Positions 1 through 11,700 are shown, numbered from the stretch's first letter. The stretch: 64,000 bases of DNA from Massilia sp. Mn16-1_5 (GCF_004798585.1 NZ_PPXQ01000002.1:62001-126000), one strand, 5' to 3'. A program made the numbers and translations. The notes: generated by a model not told the origin, from the sequence alone.

Positions 1-1
1 T

Positions 2-64
2 TGCCCGCCCGAGCAGCGCCGCAAGCTGTACCGCACCACGATCGCGGGCGATGTCCCGTTCTGA
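2..64 (+). CDS. TauD/TfdA-family dioxygenase, C-terminal end only
   Basis: Only the last 20 codons are inside the window, read in the frame starting at base 2 and stopping with TGA at 62-64. The tail reads ...RKLYRTTIAGDVPF, which resembles the C-terminal R-x-T-I-x-G-D-x-P-F segment of Fe(II)/2-oxoglutarate dioxygenases of the taurine dioxygenase family, where an Arg binds 2-oxoglutarate. It lies 13 bases before an SsuA-like binding protein gene, and a TauD-type enzyme next to a sulfonate-type importer is a common arrangement. Identification rests on this short tail and the context, so it is tentative. Confidence 0.5.
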   Translation, partial: CPPEQRRKLYRTTIAGDVPF

Positions 65-77
65 ACCAGGAGAATCC

Positions 78-1082
78 ATGAATATCAAGAAAATCGCCGC
101 CGCGCTGGTCGCAGCCTCCCTGGTCGCCGCCGTTCCTGCCGCGCAGGCCGAGGGCAAGATCCGTATCGCCGAGCAGTTCGGCGTGGTGTACCTGCTGCTG
201 AACGTAGCCCAGGACCAGAAGCTGATCGAGAAGCACGGCAAGAAGCAGGGCGTCGAGATCGACGTCGACTGGGTCAAGCTCTCGGGCGGCGCGGCCGTCA
301 ACGACGCACTGCTGTCGAATTCGGTGGACGTGGTCGGCGCCGGCCTCGGCCCGCTGATGACGATCTGGGACCGCACCGCCGGCAGGCAGAACGTGCGTGC
401 CGTCGCCTCGCTCGGCAATTTCCCCTACTACCTGATCAGCACCAACCCGGCCGTGAAGTCGATCGCCGACTTCGGTCCCAAGGACCGCATCGCGCTGCCT
501 GCGGTGACCGTCTCGGTGCAGGCGCGCATCCTGCAGATGGCGGCGGCCAAGCAGTGGGGCCAGGCCCAGTTCAAGAAGCTCGATTCCTTCACCCAGGCCG
601 TGCCGCATCCGGACGCGGCCGCCGCCGTGATCGCCGGCGGCACCGAGATCAATGCCCACTTCGCCAACCCGCCGTTCCAGGAGCAGGAACTGGCAGGCAA
701 TCCGAAGGCGAAGATCGTGCTCGATTCCTACCAGGTGCTGGGTGGCCCGGCTTCGGCGACCGTGCTGTACGCAACCGAAAAGTATGTGAAGGAAAATCCG
801 AAGACGTATAGGGCCTTCCTCGACGCCTTGGTGGAGGCGGCGCAGCTGGCCTCGACCAATCCGGAAGCGGCGGCCGATGCCTACCTGCGCGTGAACAAGG
901 GCAACATCGACCGTGCGCTGCTGATCAAGGTGATCAAGGATCCGAAGGTGCAGTTCAAGGTGGCGCCGCAGAACACGCTGGGCCTGGCGCAGTTCCTGCA
1001 CGAGGTCGGTGCGATCAAGAAAAAGCCGGAGAGCTGGAAAGACTACTTCTTCGAGCATCCGGCGCTGGCCTCGGGGAGCTGA
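78..1082 (+). CDS. ABC transporter periplasmic substrate-binding protein (SsuA/TauA/NMT1-like)
   Basis: A 334-residue exported binding protein. I chose ATG 78 over an in-frame upstream ATG at 51 because AGGAGA sits at 68-73 and the protein then begins with a clean signal peptide (positive MNIKK, hydrophobic core, AQA-EG cleavage near residue 27). The mature part, from KIRIAEQFG through the region with NPP and PASATVLYAT, looks like the two-lobed NMT1/SsuA-type fold that binds sulfonates, nitrate or thiamine-precursor-like ligands. It is followed after one base by the ATPase gene and then the permease, so the three make one importer. The ligand cannot be read from sequence; the TauD-like neighbour suggests an organosulfur compound. 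Confidence 0.85.
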   Translation: MNIKKIAAALVAASLVAAVPAAQAEGKIRIAEQFGVVYLLLNVAQDQKLIEKHGKKQGVEIDVDWVKLSGGAAVNDALLSNSVDVVGAGLGPLMTIWDRTAGRQNVRAVASLGNFPYYLISTNPAVKSIADFGPKDRIALPAVTVSVQARILQMAAAKQWGQAQFKKLDSFTQAVPHPDAAAAVIAGGTEINAHFANPPFQEQELAGNPKAKIVLDSYQVLGGPASATVLYATEKYVKENPKTYRAFLDALVEAAQLASTNPEAAADAYLRVNKGNIDRALLIKVIKDPKVQFKVAPQNTLGLAQFLHEVGAIKKKPESWKDYFFEHPALASGS

Positions 1083-1083
1083 G

Positions 1084-1926
1084 ATGACGACGCCACCCTT
1101 GCAGGTCGTCCCGCCCACCGGCCCGCTGCTGCGTGCCGAGCACGTGACGATCGAATACGCCGGCGCCCGAGGTACCGTGCGCGCCACCGAGGACGTCAGC
1201 TTCGAGGTCTATCGGGGCGACCGCTTCGTGCTGCTGGGCCCTTCGGGCTGCGGCAAGTCGACCTTGCTGAAGGCTGTCGGCGGCTTCATCACGCCGCGCG
1301 CCGGCAGCCTGCAATTGAAGAGCAAGCCGATCACCGGGCCGGGACCGGACCGCATCGTCGTGTTCCAGGAATTCGACCAGCTGCCGCCGTGGAAGACGGT
1401 GGAGAGCAACGTCATGTTTCCGCTGCTGGCCGGCGGCGTCAAGAAGGCCGAGGCCCGCGAACGCGCGCGCCACTGGCTGGGCAAGGTCGGTCTGGCGCGC
1501 TTTGCCGACGCCTATCCGCACACGCTTTCGGGCGGGATGAAGGCGCGGGTCGCGATCGCGCGGGCGCTGGCCATGCAGCCGGACATCCTCTTGATGGACG
1601 AACCCTTCGCGGCGCTCGACGCGCTCACCCGGCGCACCATGCAGGAACAGCTGCAGAGTCTGTGGGAAGGGATCGGTTTTACGATGCTGTTCGTGACCCA
1701 CTCGATCGAGGAGGCGCTGGTGGTGGGGAACCGCATCCTCCTGCTGAGTCCGCACCCTGGCCGGGTGCGCGCGGAGCTCAACAGCCACCAGTTCGATCTG
1801 GGGAGCGCGGGCAGCGTGGAGTTCCAGGCGGCGAACGAGCGCATTCACCGCTTGCTGTTCGGTGATGGAGGCATCGCGGCGCCGCGCGTCGCGCCTGCCC
1901 ATACGGCCTTGCAGGTGCACGCATGA
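1084..1926 (+). CDS. ABC transporter ATP-binding protein (SsuB/TauB-like)
   Basis: A 280-residue nucleotide-binding subunit. Visible motifs: Walker A GPSGCGKST (52-60), Q-loop Gln95, signature LSGGM (148-152), Walker B DILLMDEP (167-174) and the switch His206. The signature continues KARVAIARA where the family usually has RQRV, a mild deviation. ATG 1084 follows the binding-protein stop after a single base, which implies translational coupling. The stop overlaps the permease start (ATGA at 1923-1926). It powers uptake of the ligand caught by the preceding binding protein on the cytoplasmic side of the inner membrane. Grouping with SsuB/TauB comes from the overall pattern and the operon. Confidence 0.9.
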   Translation: MTTPPLQVVPPTGPLLRAEHVTIEYAGARGTVRATEDVSFEVYRGDRFVLLGPSGCGKSTLLKAVGGFITPRAGSLQLKSKPITGPGPDRIVVFQEFDQLPPWKTVESNVMFPLLAGGVKKAEARERARHWLGKVGLARFADAYPHTLSGGMKARVAIARALAMQPDILLMDEPFAALDALTRRTMQEQLQSLWEGIGFTMLFVTHSIEEALVVGNRILLLSPHPGRVRAELNSHQFDLGSAGSVEFQAANERIHRLLFGDGGIAAPRVAPAHTALQVHA

Positions 1927-2792
1927 ACGCCTTCAAGGATCCACCGATTCGTCCCGAATACGAACTGGCGCTGGCCTTGCCGCAGGCGGGCGCCAATGCC
2001 GCAGCACAGCCGGCGGCATCGCCCTTGAACCTGTCCTGGCTGCGCAAGGCCGGCATCCTGCTAGTGCTGGCCATGATCTGGGAAGTGGTCGCGCGCTGGT
2101 ACGGCAACGACCTGCTGCTGCCGACCTTCGTTCAGACGGCCCGCGCCCTGGTCGAGGGGCTGGCGACGGGCGAACTGTTCGGCTATATCGGCGTTTCGTT
2201 CGCAACGCTCACCCAGGGCTATGTGATGGGTGTCGCCGGGGCTTTCCTGCTGACCTGGCTGGCCGTGTCGAACCGTTTGGGGCGCGAGCTGATCGAGACG
2301 CTGACGGCGATGTTCAATCCACTGCCGGCGATTGCCTTGCTGCCGCTGGCGCTGCTCTGGTTCGGCCTGGGTAAAGGCAGCCTGATCATGGTGCTGATGC
2401 ATTCGGTGCTGTGGCCGCTGACCCTGAATGCCTGCGCGGGTTTTCGCGCGGTGCCGGAGACGCTGCGCATGGCGGGGCGCAACTATGGGCTCGGCGGCTT
2501 GCGGCTGGTGCTGCAGATCCTGATCCCGGCGGCGCTGCCGGCGATCCTGTCGGGACTCAAGATCGGCTGGGCTTTCGCGTGGCGTACGCTGATTGCGGCG
2601 GAGCTGGTGTTCGGGACCACGTCGGGGCAGGGCGGGCTGGGGTGGTTCATCTTCCAGAGCCGCAATGAGCTGTTCACGGACAAGGTGTTTGCGGGGCTGG
2701 CGGCGGTGATTATCATCGGGCTGGCTGTCGAGCATGTCGTGTTCCAGACATTGGAGCGGGTGACCGTTCGGAAGTGGGGGATGGAGCGATAG
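1923..2792 (+). CDS. ABC transporter permease (SsuC/TauC-like)
   Basis: A 289-residue inner-membrane subunit with about six hydrophobic segments. The first (KAGILLVLAMIWEVVAR) follows a roughly 40-residue polar N-terminus. The cytoplasmic coupling (EAA) loop is visible as AGRNYGLGGLRLVLQILIP followed by AALPAILSGLKIGWAFAW, matching BPD-transport permeases of the sulfonate/nitrate/taurine group. The ATG overlaps the ATPase stop by four bases, so it is the last gene of a three-gene importer operon. A REP inverted pair follows within 20 bases. Substrate is unknown. Confidence 0.9.
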   Translation: MNAFKDPPIRPEYELALALPQAGANAAAQPAASPLNLSWLRKAGILLVLAMIWEVVARWYGNDLLLPTFVQTARALVEGLATGELFGYIGVSFATLTQGYVMGVAGAFLLTWLAVSNRLGRELIETLTAMFNPLPAIALLPLALLWFGLGKGSLIMVLMHSVLWPLTLNACAGFRAVPETLRMAGRNYGLGGLRLVLQILIPAALPAILSGLKIGWAFAWRTLIAAELVFGTTSGQGGLGWFIFQSRNELFTDKVFAGLAAVIIIGLAVEHVVFQTLERVTVRKWGMER

Positions 2793-2810
2793 GGCGTGCA
2801 TGGGCACGAA

Positions 2811-2898
2811 AACGCGGGCATGCCCGCCCTACGTTACACAACGGTTCCGTGAACTTGCAATGGACGGTTGTGCGCCGTAGGGCGGGCATGCCCGCGTT
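2811..2898. repeat. REP inverted pair (REPIN-like) 1
   Basis: Two perfect 23-base inverted arms, 2811-2833 and 2876-2898, flank a 42-base spacer. Each arm is itself a palindrome (GCGGGCATGCCCGC) joined to the tail CCCTACG/CGTAGGG. The same unit, with CGTAGGGTGG as its conserved head, recurs at five other intergenic places in this window. It lies just after the ABC permease gene. Confidence 0.8.
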
Positions 2899-3341
2899 CA
2901 TCGCCCGCACACCTGGGCCAACGACCTCATCGCTGCACCGCACGATCCCCTCTGCAAATACGCACCGCAACGGTGCGTGTTGTCTTTTCTATTTTTTATC
3001 TTGACCAAAATGGTGCAACGCAGTAAGGTGTTCCTCACGCTTTGCACCCCCGAAGCTTCAGAGTCAGTCAGACGCGCACACAAGGCCCGTTCGGCATGAC
3101 ACGCTTTCATTTGTAGGCAGTTTGCTCCAACCCGCGCCAAAAGCGCGAGAGATGCGTCGAGCCGCTACAGACACTCAGCCAAACGAGTTGCGTCCAGCGC
3201 TGTTCCGAAGGTATCTATTGATACCGGGAGTCCAGTGTGCGCGCAGAAAGAAGGGAAGCTGAAGGCGCTGTGGGGCAAATCGCACCTCGTTAGGAAAGAG
3301 CATCCGATCAATCTCCCATTGGGTTTTGAAAGGAATGATTC
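2899..3341. other. Long intergenic region upstream of ilvB
   Basis: No convincing gene here; with the REP pair it forms a gap of about 550 bases. It holds a TTGACC at 3001-3006 that is part of an imperfect dyad, GACCAAAATGGTGC, resembling half of an NtrC-type site. There is a perfect hairpin GGTATC-TATT-GATACC at 3210-3225. A 35-codon reading frame from ATG 3152 contains YLLIPGV and spans that hairpin. These could belong to an ilv leader, but no run of Ile/Val/Leu codons followed by a terminator is visible, so attenuation is not established. Confidence 0.35.
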
Positions 3342-5072
<1,731 letters not shown>

Positions 5073-5564
5073 ATGAGACACATCATCTCGGTTCTCCTGG
5101 AGAACGAAGCCGGCGCCCTGTCGCGCGTGGTGGGCCTGTTCTCGGCCCGCGGCTACAACATCGAAACGCTGACCGTGGCGCCGACCGAAGACGCGACCCT
5201 GTCGCGCATGACGATCGTGACCTCCGGTTCGGACGACATCATCGAGCAGATCACCAAGCACCTGAACCGCCTGATCGAAGTGGTGAAAGTGGTCGACCTG
5301 ACCGAGGGCCAGCACATCGAGCGCGAGCTCATGCTGATCAAGGTGCGGGCGGTCGGCAAGGAGCGCGAAGAGATCAAGCGCACCGCCGACATCTTCCGCG
5401 GCCGCGTCATCGACGTGACGGAGAAGAGCTACACGATCGAACTGACCGGCGCCAAGAGCAAGCTCGACGCCTTCATCGACGCCATCGACCGTGCTTCGAT
5501 CCTGGAGACCGTCCGTACCGGCGGCTCCGGCATCGGCCGCGGCGAGCGCATCCTAAAAGTCTGA
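5073..5564 (+). CDS. ilvH: Acetolactate synthase, small regulatory subunit
   Basis: A 163-residue ACT-domain protein that stabilises the large subunit and gives valine feedback inhibition. The N-terminus MRHIISVLLENEAGALSRVV is the typical ACT opening of IlvH/IlvN, followed by SARGYNIETLTVAPTED. The C-terminal half (ELMLIKVRA ... GRVIDVTEKS) is the IlvH C-terminal domain. ATG 5073 immediately follows the ilvB stop with no spacer, so translation is coupled and dosage matched. A REP pair then separates it from ilvC. Named ilvH for length and type; ilvN is used in some annotations. Confidence 0.96.
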   Translation: MRHIISVLLENEAGALSRVVGLFSARGYNIETLTVAPTEDATLSRMTIVTSGSDDIIEQITKHLNRLIEVVKVVDLTEGQHIERELMLIKVRAVGKEREEIKRTADIFRGRVIDVTEKSYTIELTGAKSKLDAFIDAIDRASILETVRTGGSGIGRGERILKV

Positions 5565-5576
5565 TGCATCGATTTG

Positions 5577-5645
5577 GTGGGCACGGGGCGCCCACCCTAC
5601 GTTGCTGATTGCGATGACGACGTAGGGTGGGCGGCTCCACCGCTC
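5577..5645. repeat. REP inverted pair 2, between ilvH and ilvC
   Basis: Left unit GGTGGGCACGGGGCGCCCACC runs into CTACGT (to 5603); the right unit begins ACGTAGGGTGGGCGG at 5621. The inner 14 bases of each arm are perfect inverse complements around a 17-base spacer; the outer parts have diverged. It sits inside the presumed ilvBHC operon. Confidence 0.75.
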
Positions 5646-5707
5646 CGATTGAATAACACGAAACGCCGGCGCCGCCCACGCGTAACGCCTGCACACAACG
5701 AACATAA

Positions 5708-6739
<1,032 letters not shown>

Positions 6740-6860
6740 TGACGGAGGGACCGGCTTCGTAAGTGGACGATCTCAAATGCAACTTTCCATTACAAAATCA
6801 CGATGGATGGATGCACGGCAGTATCGTATAAGGGAGACCTTACTGAACCACGGAGAAACC

Positions 6861-7619
6861 ATGTCCCTTCCAAAACTCTTCCTCGTCACCAGCCTGGTGC
6901 TGGCAGCCCACGCCGGCGCGCAGACGCTGCCTGCACCGAGCACCTCCGGCACGATGGTCATCGTGCCGGCCAACGGCGAAGTGCGCCACGCCAACGACCA
7001 GGCGACCGTCACCTTCGCCGTCGAGGAATTCGACAAGGACAAGGCCGCCGCCGCCGCCCGCGTGAACCGCAAGATGAAGGAGGGTACCGACATCGTGCGC
7101 CGCGCCGATCCGAAGGCCGAGCTGAAGACCCAGGGCTATTACACCTATCCCGTGTATCCGGAACCGCCGGTGCAGCCGCTGCCGGCTAGCCGTACGCCGG
7201 TGAAGCCGGTACCGTCGGGCTGGCGCGTCGGGCAGTACCTGGAAGTGAAGACGACGAATCTGGCCGAGCTGCCGAAGACGGCGGCCGCGGCACAGAAGGT
7301 CCTGCAGATCAACGGCATCCAGTTCGGCCTGGCGCCGGCGACCGAAAAGATGCTGGACGATCAGCGGATCGCCGCGACCTACCGCAACCTGAACGAGCGC
7401 ATCGTGTCGATCGCGCGCGCGATGGGGCGCCAGCCGGGCGATGCCGTGCTCGACACGGTCGACTTCGAGGGAACGGGTAATTACGGCGGCGAACGCAGCG
7501 ACAAAGTCATGATGATGCGCGCCGCGGCGCCGGCGGCGGAAAGCGCGAGCGAACCAAGTTTTGAACCAGGAGAAACGACCTTACAGATGCATCTTGTTGG
7601 CAAGGTGAAGTTCAAGTAA
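6861..7619 (+). CDS. SIMPL-domain (DUF541) exported protein
   Basis: A 252-residue protein with an N-terminal signal peptide (MSLPKLFLVTSLVLAAHAGAQ) and a SIMPL/DUF541 body. That body opens with GTMVIVPANGEVRHANDQATVTFAVEE, the usual 'oxidative-stress/kinase-interacting' fold of periplasmic YggE-like proteins, and contains YPVYPEPP. ATG 6861 has CGGAGA at 6851-6856; an upstream in-frame ATG at 6777 would add a non-signal leader and was not used. YggE-type proteins are reported to lower oxidative stress, but the molecular role is not settled. It sits alone between ilvC and pssA in the same direction. Confidence 0.8.
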   Translation: MSLPKLFLVTSLVLAAHAGAQTLPAPSTSGTMVIVPANGEVRHANDQATVTFAVEEFDKDKAAAAARVNRKMKEGTDIVRRADPKAELKTQGYYTYPVYPEPPVQPLPASRTPVKPVPSGWRVGQYLEVKTTNLAELPKTAAAAQKVLQINGIQFGLAPATEKMLDDQRIAATYRNLNERIVSIARAMGRQPGDAVLDTVDFEGTGNYGGERSDKVMMMRAAAPAAESASEPSFEPGETTLQMHLVGKVKFK

Positions 7620-7698
7620 GGATTTCGTATCGGCAAACCTGCAGCTTGCTGATATGGATTCCAATAGTATCCGTTCGCTAACATGCCGTTCCCGCCTC

Positions 7699-7704
7699 TA
7701 TAAT
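7699..7704 (+). promoter_or_regulatory. Probable -10 box for pssA
   Basis: A perfect TATAAT lies 59 bases before the pssA ATG. No good -35 is visible; TTCGCT at 7674-7679 would give a 19-base spacer. Inference from consensus match only. Confidence 0.4.
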
Positions 7705-7762
7705 GGCGGAAACGGCGCGCGGTTCATGCCAGCGCGCGAACACTATTTGAATACGGAACCTT

Positions 7763-8626
7763 ATGCCAGCCTTTCCACGACGTAAGAAAAATGGAACAGC
7801 GCCTCGCGCGCCACGATTTGCCCGCCTGAAGCGCCTCGGCCGCCGTGCCGAAGACCGCCAGGGCAAGCGCGGACGCGGCATTTATTTGCTGCCGAATGCG
7901 TTCACGACCGGCGCCCTGTTCTGCGGTTTCTACGCGATCGTGATGGCGATGAACCAGCGCTTCGAGCATGCCTGCTGGGCCGTGTTCATCGCCATGATCC
8001 TGGACGGGCTGGACGGGCGCGTGGCGCGCCTGACGAATACGCAGTCGGAGTTCGGCGCGCAGTACGACAGCCTGTCGGACATGGTGTCCTTCGGGGCGGC
8101 GCCGGCGCTGGTGATCTATGAATGGTCGCTGCGCGGACTAGGAAAGCTGGGCTGGATCGCCGCCTTCGTCTACTGCGCCGGCGCCGCGCTGCGCCTGGCG
8201 CGCTTCAACACCAACATCGAGGTGGTGGACAAGCGCTTCTTCCAGGGCTTGCCCAGCCCGGCGGCGGCGGCGCTGGTGGTCGGTTTCATCATGTTCATGA
8301 CCGACCCGGACATCAACATCAGCGCACGCCAGGTGGACTGGGTGAGCTGGTGCATCGCGGTGTTCGCCGGCCTGACGATGGTGTCGAATGTGCCGTTTTA
8401 CAGCTTCAAGGACGTGAACTTCCGCAAGTCGGTACCGTTCATCGTGGTGTTCCTGATCGCCCTTGGCTTCGCGCTGGTGGCGATCGATCCGCCGAAAGTC
8501 CTGTGGCCGATTTTTGTAGTGTACGGTTTGTCGGGCTATGTGGTGTACGTGCTGCAGCGCGCCCGCGGCAAGCGGGTCAGCATCATTCCGACCGACGAAC
8601 CGATGAAGGATAGCGAGCGCCGCTAA
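7763..8626 (+). CDS. pssA: CDP-diacylglycerol--serine O-phosphatidyltransferase
   Basis: A 287-residue membrane enzyme making phosphatidylserine, precursor of phosphatidylethanolamine. It carries the complete CDP-alcohol phosphatidyltransferase signature DG-x2-AR-x8-G-x3-D-x3-D: Asp84-Gly85, Ala88-Arg89, Gly98, Asp102 and Asp106. A basic N-terminal stretch of about 38 residues precedes the first membrane segment, and further segments follow (LGWIAAFVYCAGAALRLARF, AAAALVVGFIMFM and others). This is the integral-membrane type II enzyme, unlike the soluble E. coli PssA. Placement between ilvC and leuA matches other Burkholderiales. Confidence 0.93.
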   Translation: MPAFPRRKKNGTAPRAPRFARLKRLGRRAEDRQGKRGRGIYLLPNAFTTGALFCGFYAIVMAMNQRFEHACWAVFIAMILDGLDGRVARLTNTQSEFGAQYDSLSDMVSFGAAPALVIYEWSLRGLGKLGWIAAFVYCAGAALRLARFNTNIEVVDKRFFQGLPSPAAAALVVGFIMFMTDPDINISARQVDWVSWCIAVFAGLTMVSNVPFYSFKDVNFRKSVPFIVVFLIALGFALVAIDPPKVLWPIFVVYGLSGYVVYVLQRARGKRVSIIPTDEPMKDSERR

Positions 8627-8685
8627 GGCCGACCGGGTCGGCACGGCAGGCGCTCATCGATTAACAAGCGCCTATCGGAGTAGCC

Positions 8686-10230
8686 ATGTTCGACCCCAAC
8701 CGCCTCATCATTTTCGACACCACCCTGCGCGACGGCGAGCAATCGCCGGGCGCCTCGATGACCAAGGACGAAAAAGTCCGCATCGCGCGCCAGCTCGAAC
8801 GACTGCGCGTGGACGTCATCGAAGCCGGCTTCGCCGCCGCTTCCCCGGGCGACTTCGAGGCCATTCGCGCCATCGCCAGCGTGGTGCGCGACTCCACCAT
8901 CTGCTCGCTCTCGCGCGCCAACGACCGCGACATCGCACGCGCCGCCGAAGCTCTGCAACCTGCCGCCCGCAAGCGCATCCACACCTTCATCGCCACCTCT
9001 CCGCTGCACATGCAGATGAAGCTGCGCATGGAGCCGGAGCAGGTGCTGGAACAGGCGAAACTCGCCATCCGCTACGCGCGCAACCACACCGACGACATCG
9101 AGTTCTCGCCCGAGGACGGCAGCCGCTCGGAAGAGGATTTCCTGTGCCGCGTGCTGGAAACCGTGATCGCCGAAGGCGCGACCACCATCAACTTCCCCGA
9201 CACCGTCGGCTACGCCACGCCCGAAGTCTTTGGCGAAACCATCCGCCGCCTGCGCGAACGGGTGCCCAATTCCGACAAGGCCATCTGGTCGGTGCACTGC
9301 CATAACGACCTGGGCCTCGCAGTGGCGAACTCGCTGGCCGGCGTGGCCATCGGCGGGGCGCGCCAGATCGAGTGCACCATCAACGGCCTGGGCGAACGGG
9401 CAGGGAACACGGCGCTGGAAGAAGTCGTGATGGCGCTGCGCACACGCGCCGACTACTACAAGCTCACGGTCGGCATCGACACCACGCAGATCGTGCCGGC
9501 CTCTAAAATGGTCTCGCAGATCACGGGCTTCGCCGTGCAGCCGAACAAGGCGGTGGTCGGCGCCAACGCCTTTGCCCACGCCTCCGGCATCCACCAGGAC
9601 GGCATCCTGAAAGCGCGCGAGACCTACGAGATCATGCGCGCCGAGGATGTCGGCTGGCATGCCAATAAAATCGTGCTCGGCAAGCTCTCGGGCCGCAACG
9701 CCTTCAAGGCGCGCCTGCAGGAACTGGGCATCGACCTCGAGTCGGAAGCCGAGGTGAATGCCGCCTTCGCCCGCTTCAAGGAGCTGGCCGACCGCAAGAG
9801 CGAGATCTTCGACGAGGACATCATGGCGCTCGTCTCGGCCGAGGACCACGCGCAGGAAGGCGAGTACTTCCGCTTCGTCTCGCTGTCCCAGCGCTCGGAA
9901 ACCGGAGAGCTGCCGCACGCGCGCGTCGTGTTCGCGATCGACGGCCAGGAATACACCTGCGAGGGCAGCGGCGACGGCCCGGTCGACGCCACCGTGAACG
10001 CCATCGAAAGCCAGGCCAAGACGGGCGCCGACCTGATCCTCTTCTCGATCAATGCGATCAGCGGCGGCACCGAGTCGCAGGGCGAGGTGACGATGCGCCT
10101 GTCGCGCCAGGGGCGGATCGTCAACGGCGTTGGGGCGGATCCGGATATCGTCGTGGCTTCGGCCAAGGCCTACCTGTCGGGCCTGAACAAACTGCATTCG
10201 AAGGTCGAGCGGGCACACCCGCAGCTCTGA
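8686..10230 (+). CDS. leuA: 2-isopropylmalate synthase
   Basis: A 514-residue enzyme that condenses acetyl-CoA with 2-oxoisovalerate, the committed step to leucine. The catalytic/metal region [12 protein letters not shown] begins at Asp11, with Arg15 and Asp16. The metal-binding His pair is in VHCHNDLG (His204, His206). The C-terminal third (from about 400) is the LeuA allosteric dimer domain ([13 protein letters not shown], then [14 protein letters not shown]), so leucine feedback control is expected. ATG 8686 is preceded by CGGAGTAGCC. The gene continues the branched-chain theme of ilvBHC upstream. Confidence 0.96.
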   Translation: MFDPNRLIIFDTTLRDGEQSPGASMTKDEKVRIARQLERLRVDVIEAGFAAASPGDFEAIRAIASVVRDSTICSLSRANDRDIARAAEALQPAARKRIHTFIATSPLHMQMKLRMEPEQVLEQAKLAIRYARNHTDDIEFSPEDGSRSEEDFLCRVLETVIAEGATTINFPDTVGYATPEVFGETIRRLRERVPNSDKAIWSVHCHNDLGLAVANSLAGVAIGGARQIECTINGLGERAGNTALEEVVMALRTRADYYKLTVGIDTTQIVPASKMVSQITGFAVQPNKAVVGANAFAHASGIHQDGILKARETYEIMRAEDVGWHANKIVLGKLSGRNAFKARLQELGIDLESEAEVNAAFARFKELADRKSEIFDEDIMALVSAEDHAQEGEYFRFVSLSQRSETGELPHARVVFAIDGQEYTCEGSGDGPVDATVNAIESQAKTGADLILFSINAISGGTESQGEVTMRLSRQGRIVNGVGADPDIVVASAKAYLSGLNKLHSKVERAHPQL

Positions 10231-10329
10231 GGGCGGTAGCGTGGGGTGGCCATCCATCCCCACGATGCGGCGTGCATGCCCTCATCCTCATGTGCGCCAC
10301 GACCCGACTCGGGTCAATATACTCGGGGC

Positions 10330-11190
10330 ATGAAAAAACTCATCTACGGCGCAAGCGTGCTGCTGGCCGGCGCGCTCGCGGCCTGCTCCCCGCTTGCGGT
10401 CGTGAATGCGGTGTCGCCGGGCGGCGCTGTGCAGGCCACGTCCGCGCTGCGCTATGGCCCCGACCCGCGCAACATGCTCGACGTCTATCGCCCCGCGGGC
10501 AATGCCGTGGACGCGCCGGTGGTCGTGTTTTTCTACGGGGGTAATTGGGTCAGCGGCAAACGCGCGGACTATGCCTTCGTCGGCCGCGCCCTGGCCGCGC
10601 GCGGTTTCGTGGTCGTCATTCCCGATTACCGGCTCTACCCTCAGGTGCGCTATCCCGACTTCCTGGTCGATGGCGCCGCGGCCGTCACCTGGACCGTGCG
10701 CGAGATCCGCGCCCACGGCGGCGACCCGATGAAGGTCTTCCTGATGGGGCACAGCGCCGGCGCCTATAACGCCGCCATGCTGGCGCTCGATCCGCGCTGG
10801 CTGGAGCAGCAGGGCATGACGAGGAGCATGCTGCGCGGCTGGATCGGCCTGGCCGGTCCCTATGATTTCCTGCCGGTGCAAAACCCGGTCACCAGGCCCG
10901 TGTTCAGCGCCCCGGATACGCCGCCCGACTCGCAGCCGCTCGCGCACGTCAGCACGCTCGCCCCGCCCGCGCTCCTGATCGCGGCCAGCAAGGACAAGCT
11001 CGTCGATCCGGCGCGCAACACCGGCGGCATGGCGGCCAAGCTGCGCGCGTACCACGTGCCGGTGCGCGAGCTGTATGTCGACGGCGTCAGCCACGCAACC
11101 CTGGTCGCCTCGCTGTCGAATTCGCTGAAGGGGCTGGCGCCGACGCTCGATGCGGTCGAGACCTTTATCCGTAGCGAAGGCGGACGATAA
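10330..11190 (+). CDS. Alpha/beta-hydrolase esterase, predicted lipoprotein
   Basis: A 286-residue hydrolase. ATG 10330 gives a lipoprotein signal (MKKLIYGASVLLAGALAACS, acylated Cys19), so the enzyme is likely anchored to a membrane facing the periplasm. The fold is the BD-FAE/carboxylesterase type: an oxyanion region FFYGGNWVSG, the nucleophile elbow GHSAGAYNA with Ser142, and a late segment LIAASKDKLVDPA followed by DGVSHATLV that supplies the acid and His. The substrate is unknown. It ends four bases from the end of the convergent small lipoprotein gene. Confidence 0.8.
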   Translation: MKKLIYGASVLLAGALAACSPLAVVNAVSPGGAVQATSALRYGPDPRNMLDVYRPAGNAVDAPVVVFFYGGNWVSGKRADYAFVGRALAARGFVVVIPDYRLYPQVRYPDFLVDGAAAVTWTVREIRAHGGDPMKVFLMGHSAGAYNAAMLALDPRWLEQQGMTRSMLRGWIGLAGPYDFLPVQNPVTRPVFSAPDTPPDSQPLAHVSTLAPPALLIAASKDKLVDPARNTGGMAAKLRAYHVPVRELYVDGVSHATLVASLSNSLKGLAPTLDAVETFIRSEGGR

Positions 11191-11193
11191 GTC

Positions 11194-11700
11194 CTACCAG
11201 CCCTTGCGGTCGCGCACGTCGAACATCGGATCCGGCCCATTCATCATCTGCCGCACCACACCCTGCTGGTCGAAGTGCACGTGCATCAGCGAATTCCACA
11301 CGCCCGCCTCCTTGTAGCGGTAGGACCAGACCTCGTAGTTGCGCAGGTGGACGCGCGAGATCTCGGCCGGGCGGCCGATCGTGCGCAGGACCTCGTCCTT
11401 GGTGGCCTGGTCGACCTTGAGCGTGGCGAATTTTTCGCCGGTGAGCACCTGCTCGTAGGAGAGCAGCCTGCCGTCCGGGCTCATGTGGGCCATCCAGGTG
11501 AACTGGCCGAACGGCGCGGTCGCGTATTCCAGGTTCCGGCTACCGTCGGGGAGGGGATAGACGGCCGTCGGCTGTCCCAGCTTGGTCGTGACGGCGGCAA
11601 GCGGATCGTCCACCAGCGGCGTTTCCTTGAAGATCGGCCCGGCACAGCCCGCCAGGGACAGGATGGCGCAAAGGCTTGCAATTCTGATCATTTTGTTCAT
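11194..11700 (-). CDS. Small lipoprotein, OmlA/BamE-like
   Basis: A 168-residue protein on the minus strand. The start ATG (complement of 11698-11700) is preceded by AGAGGA and gives a short lipobox signal, LSLAGC, with lipidated Cys19. The body contains a repeated-sounding pattern of TKLGQPTAVYPLPDGSRNLEY and later LRTIGRPAEISRVHL with YEVWSYRY. This resembles the BamE/SmpA fold, in which short beta hairpins follow 'GxP' turns, but it is not BamE itself, whose own gene usually sits beside fur. Probably an outer-membrane lipoprotein of unknown role. Divergent from rpsO. Confidence 0.65.
   Translation of the reverse strand: MNKMIRIASLCAILSLAGCAGPIFKETPLVDDPLAAVTTKLGQPTAVYPLPDGSRNLEYATAPFGQFTWMAHMSPDGRLLSYEQVLTGEKFATLKVDQATKDEVLRTIGRPAEISRVHLRNYEVWSYRYKEAGVWNSLMHVHFDQQGVVRQMMNGPDPMFDVRDRKGW

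Noticed and set aside
10241..10263. Hairpin GTGGGGTGG/CCATCCCCAC between leuA and the esterase lipoprotein
   Set aside because: No T-tract and it does not share the REP head sequence; left as unassigned secondary structure.
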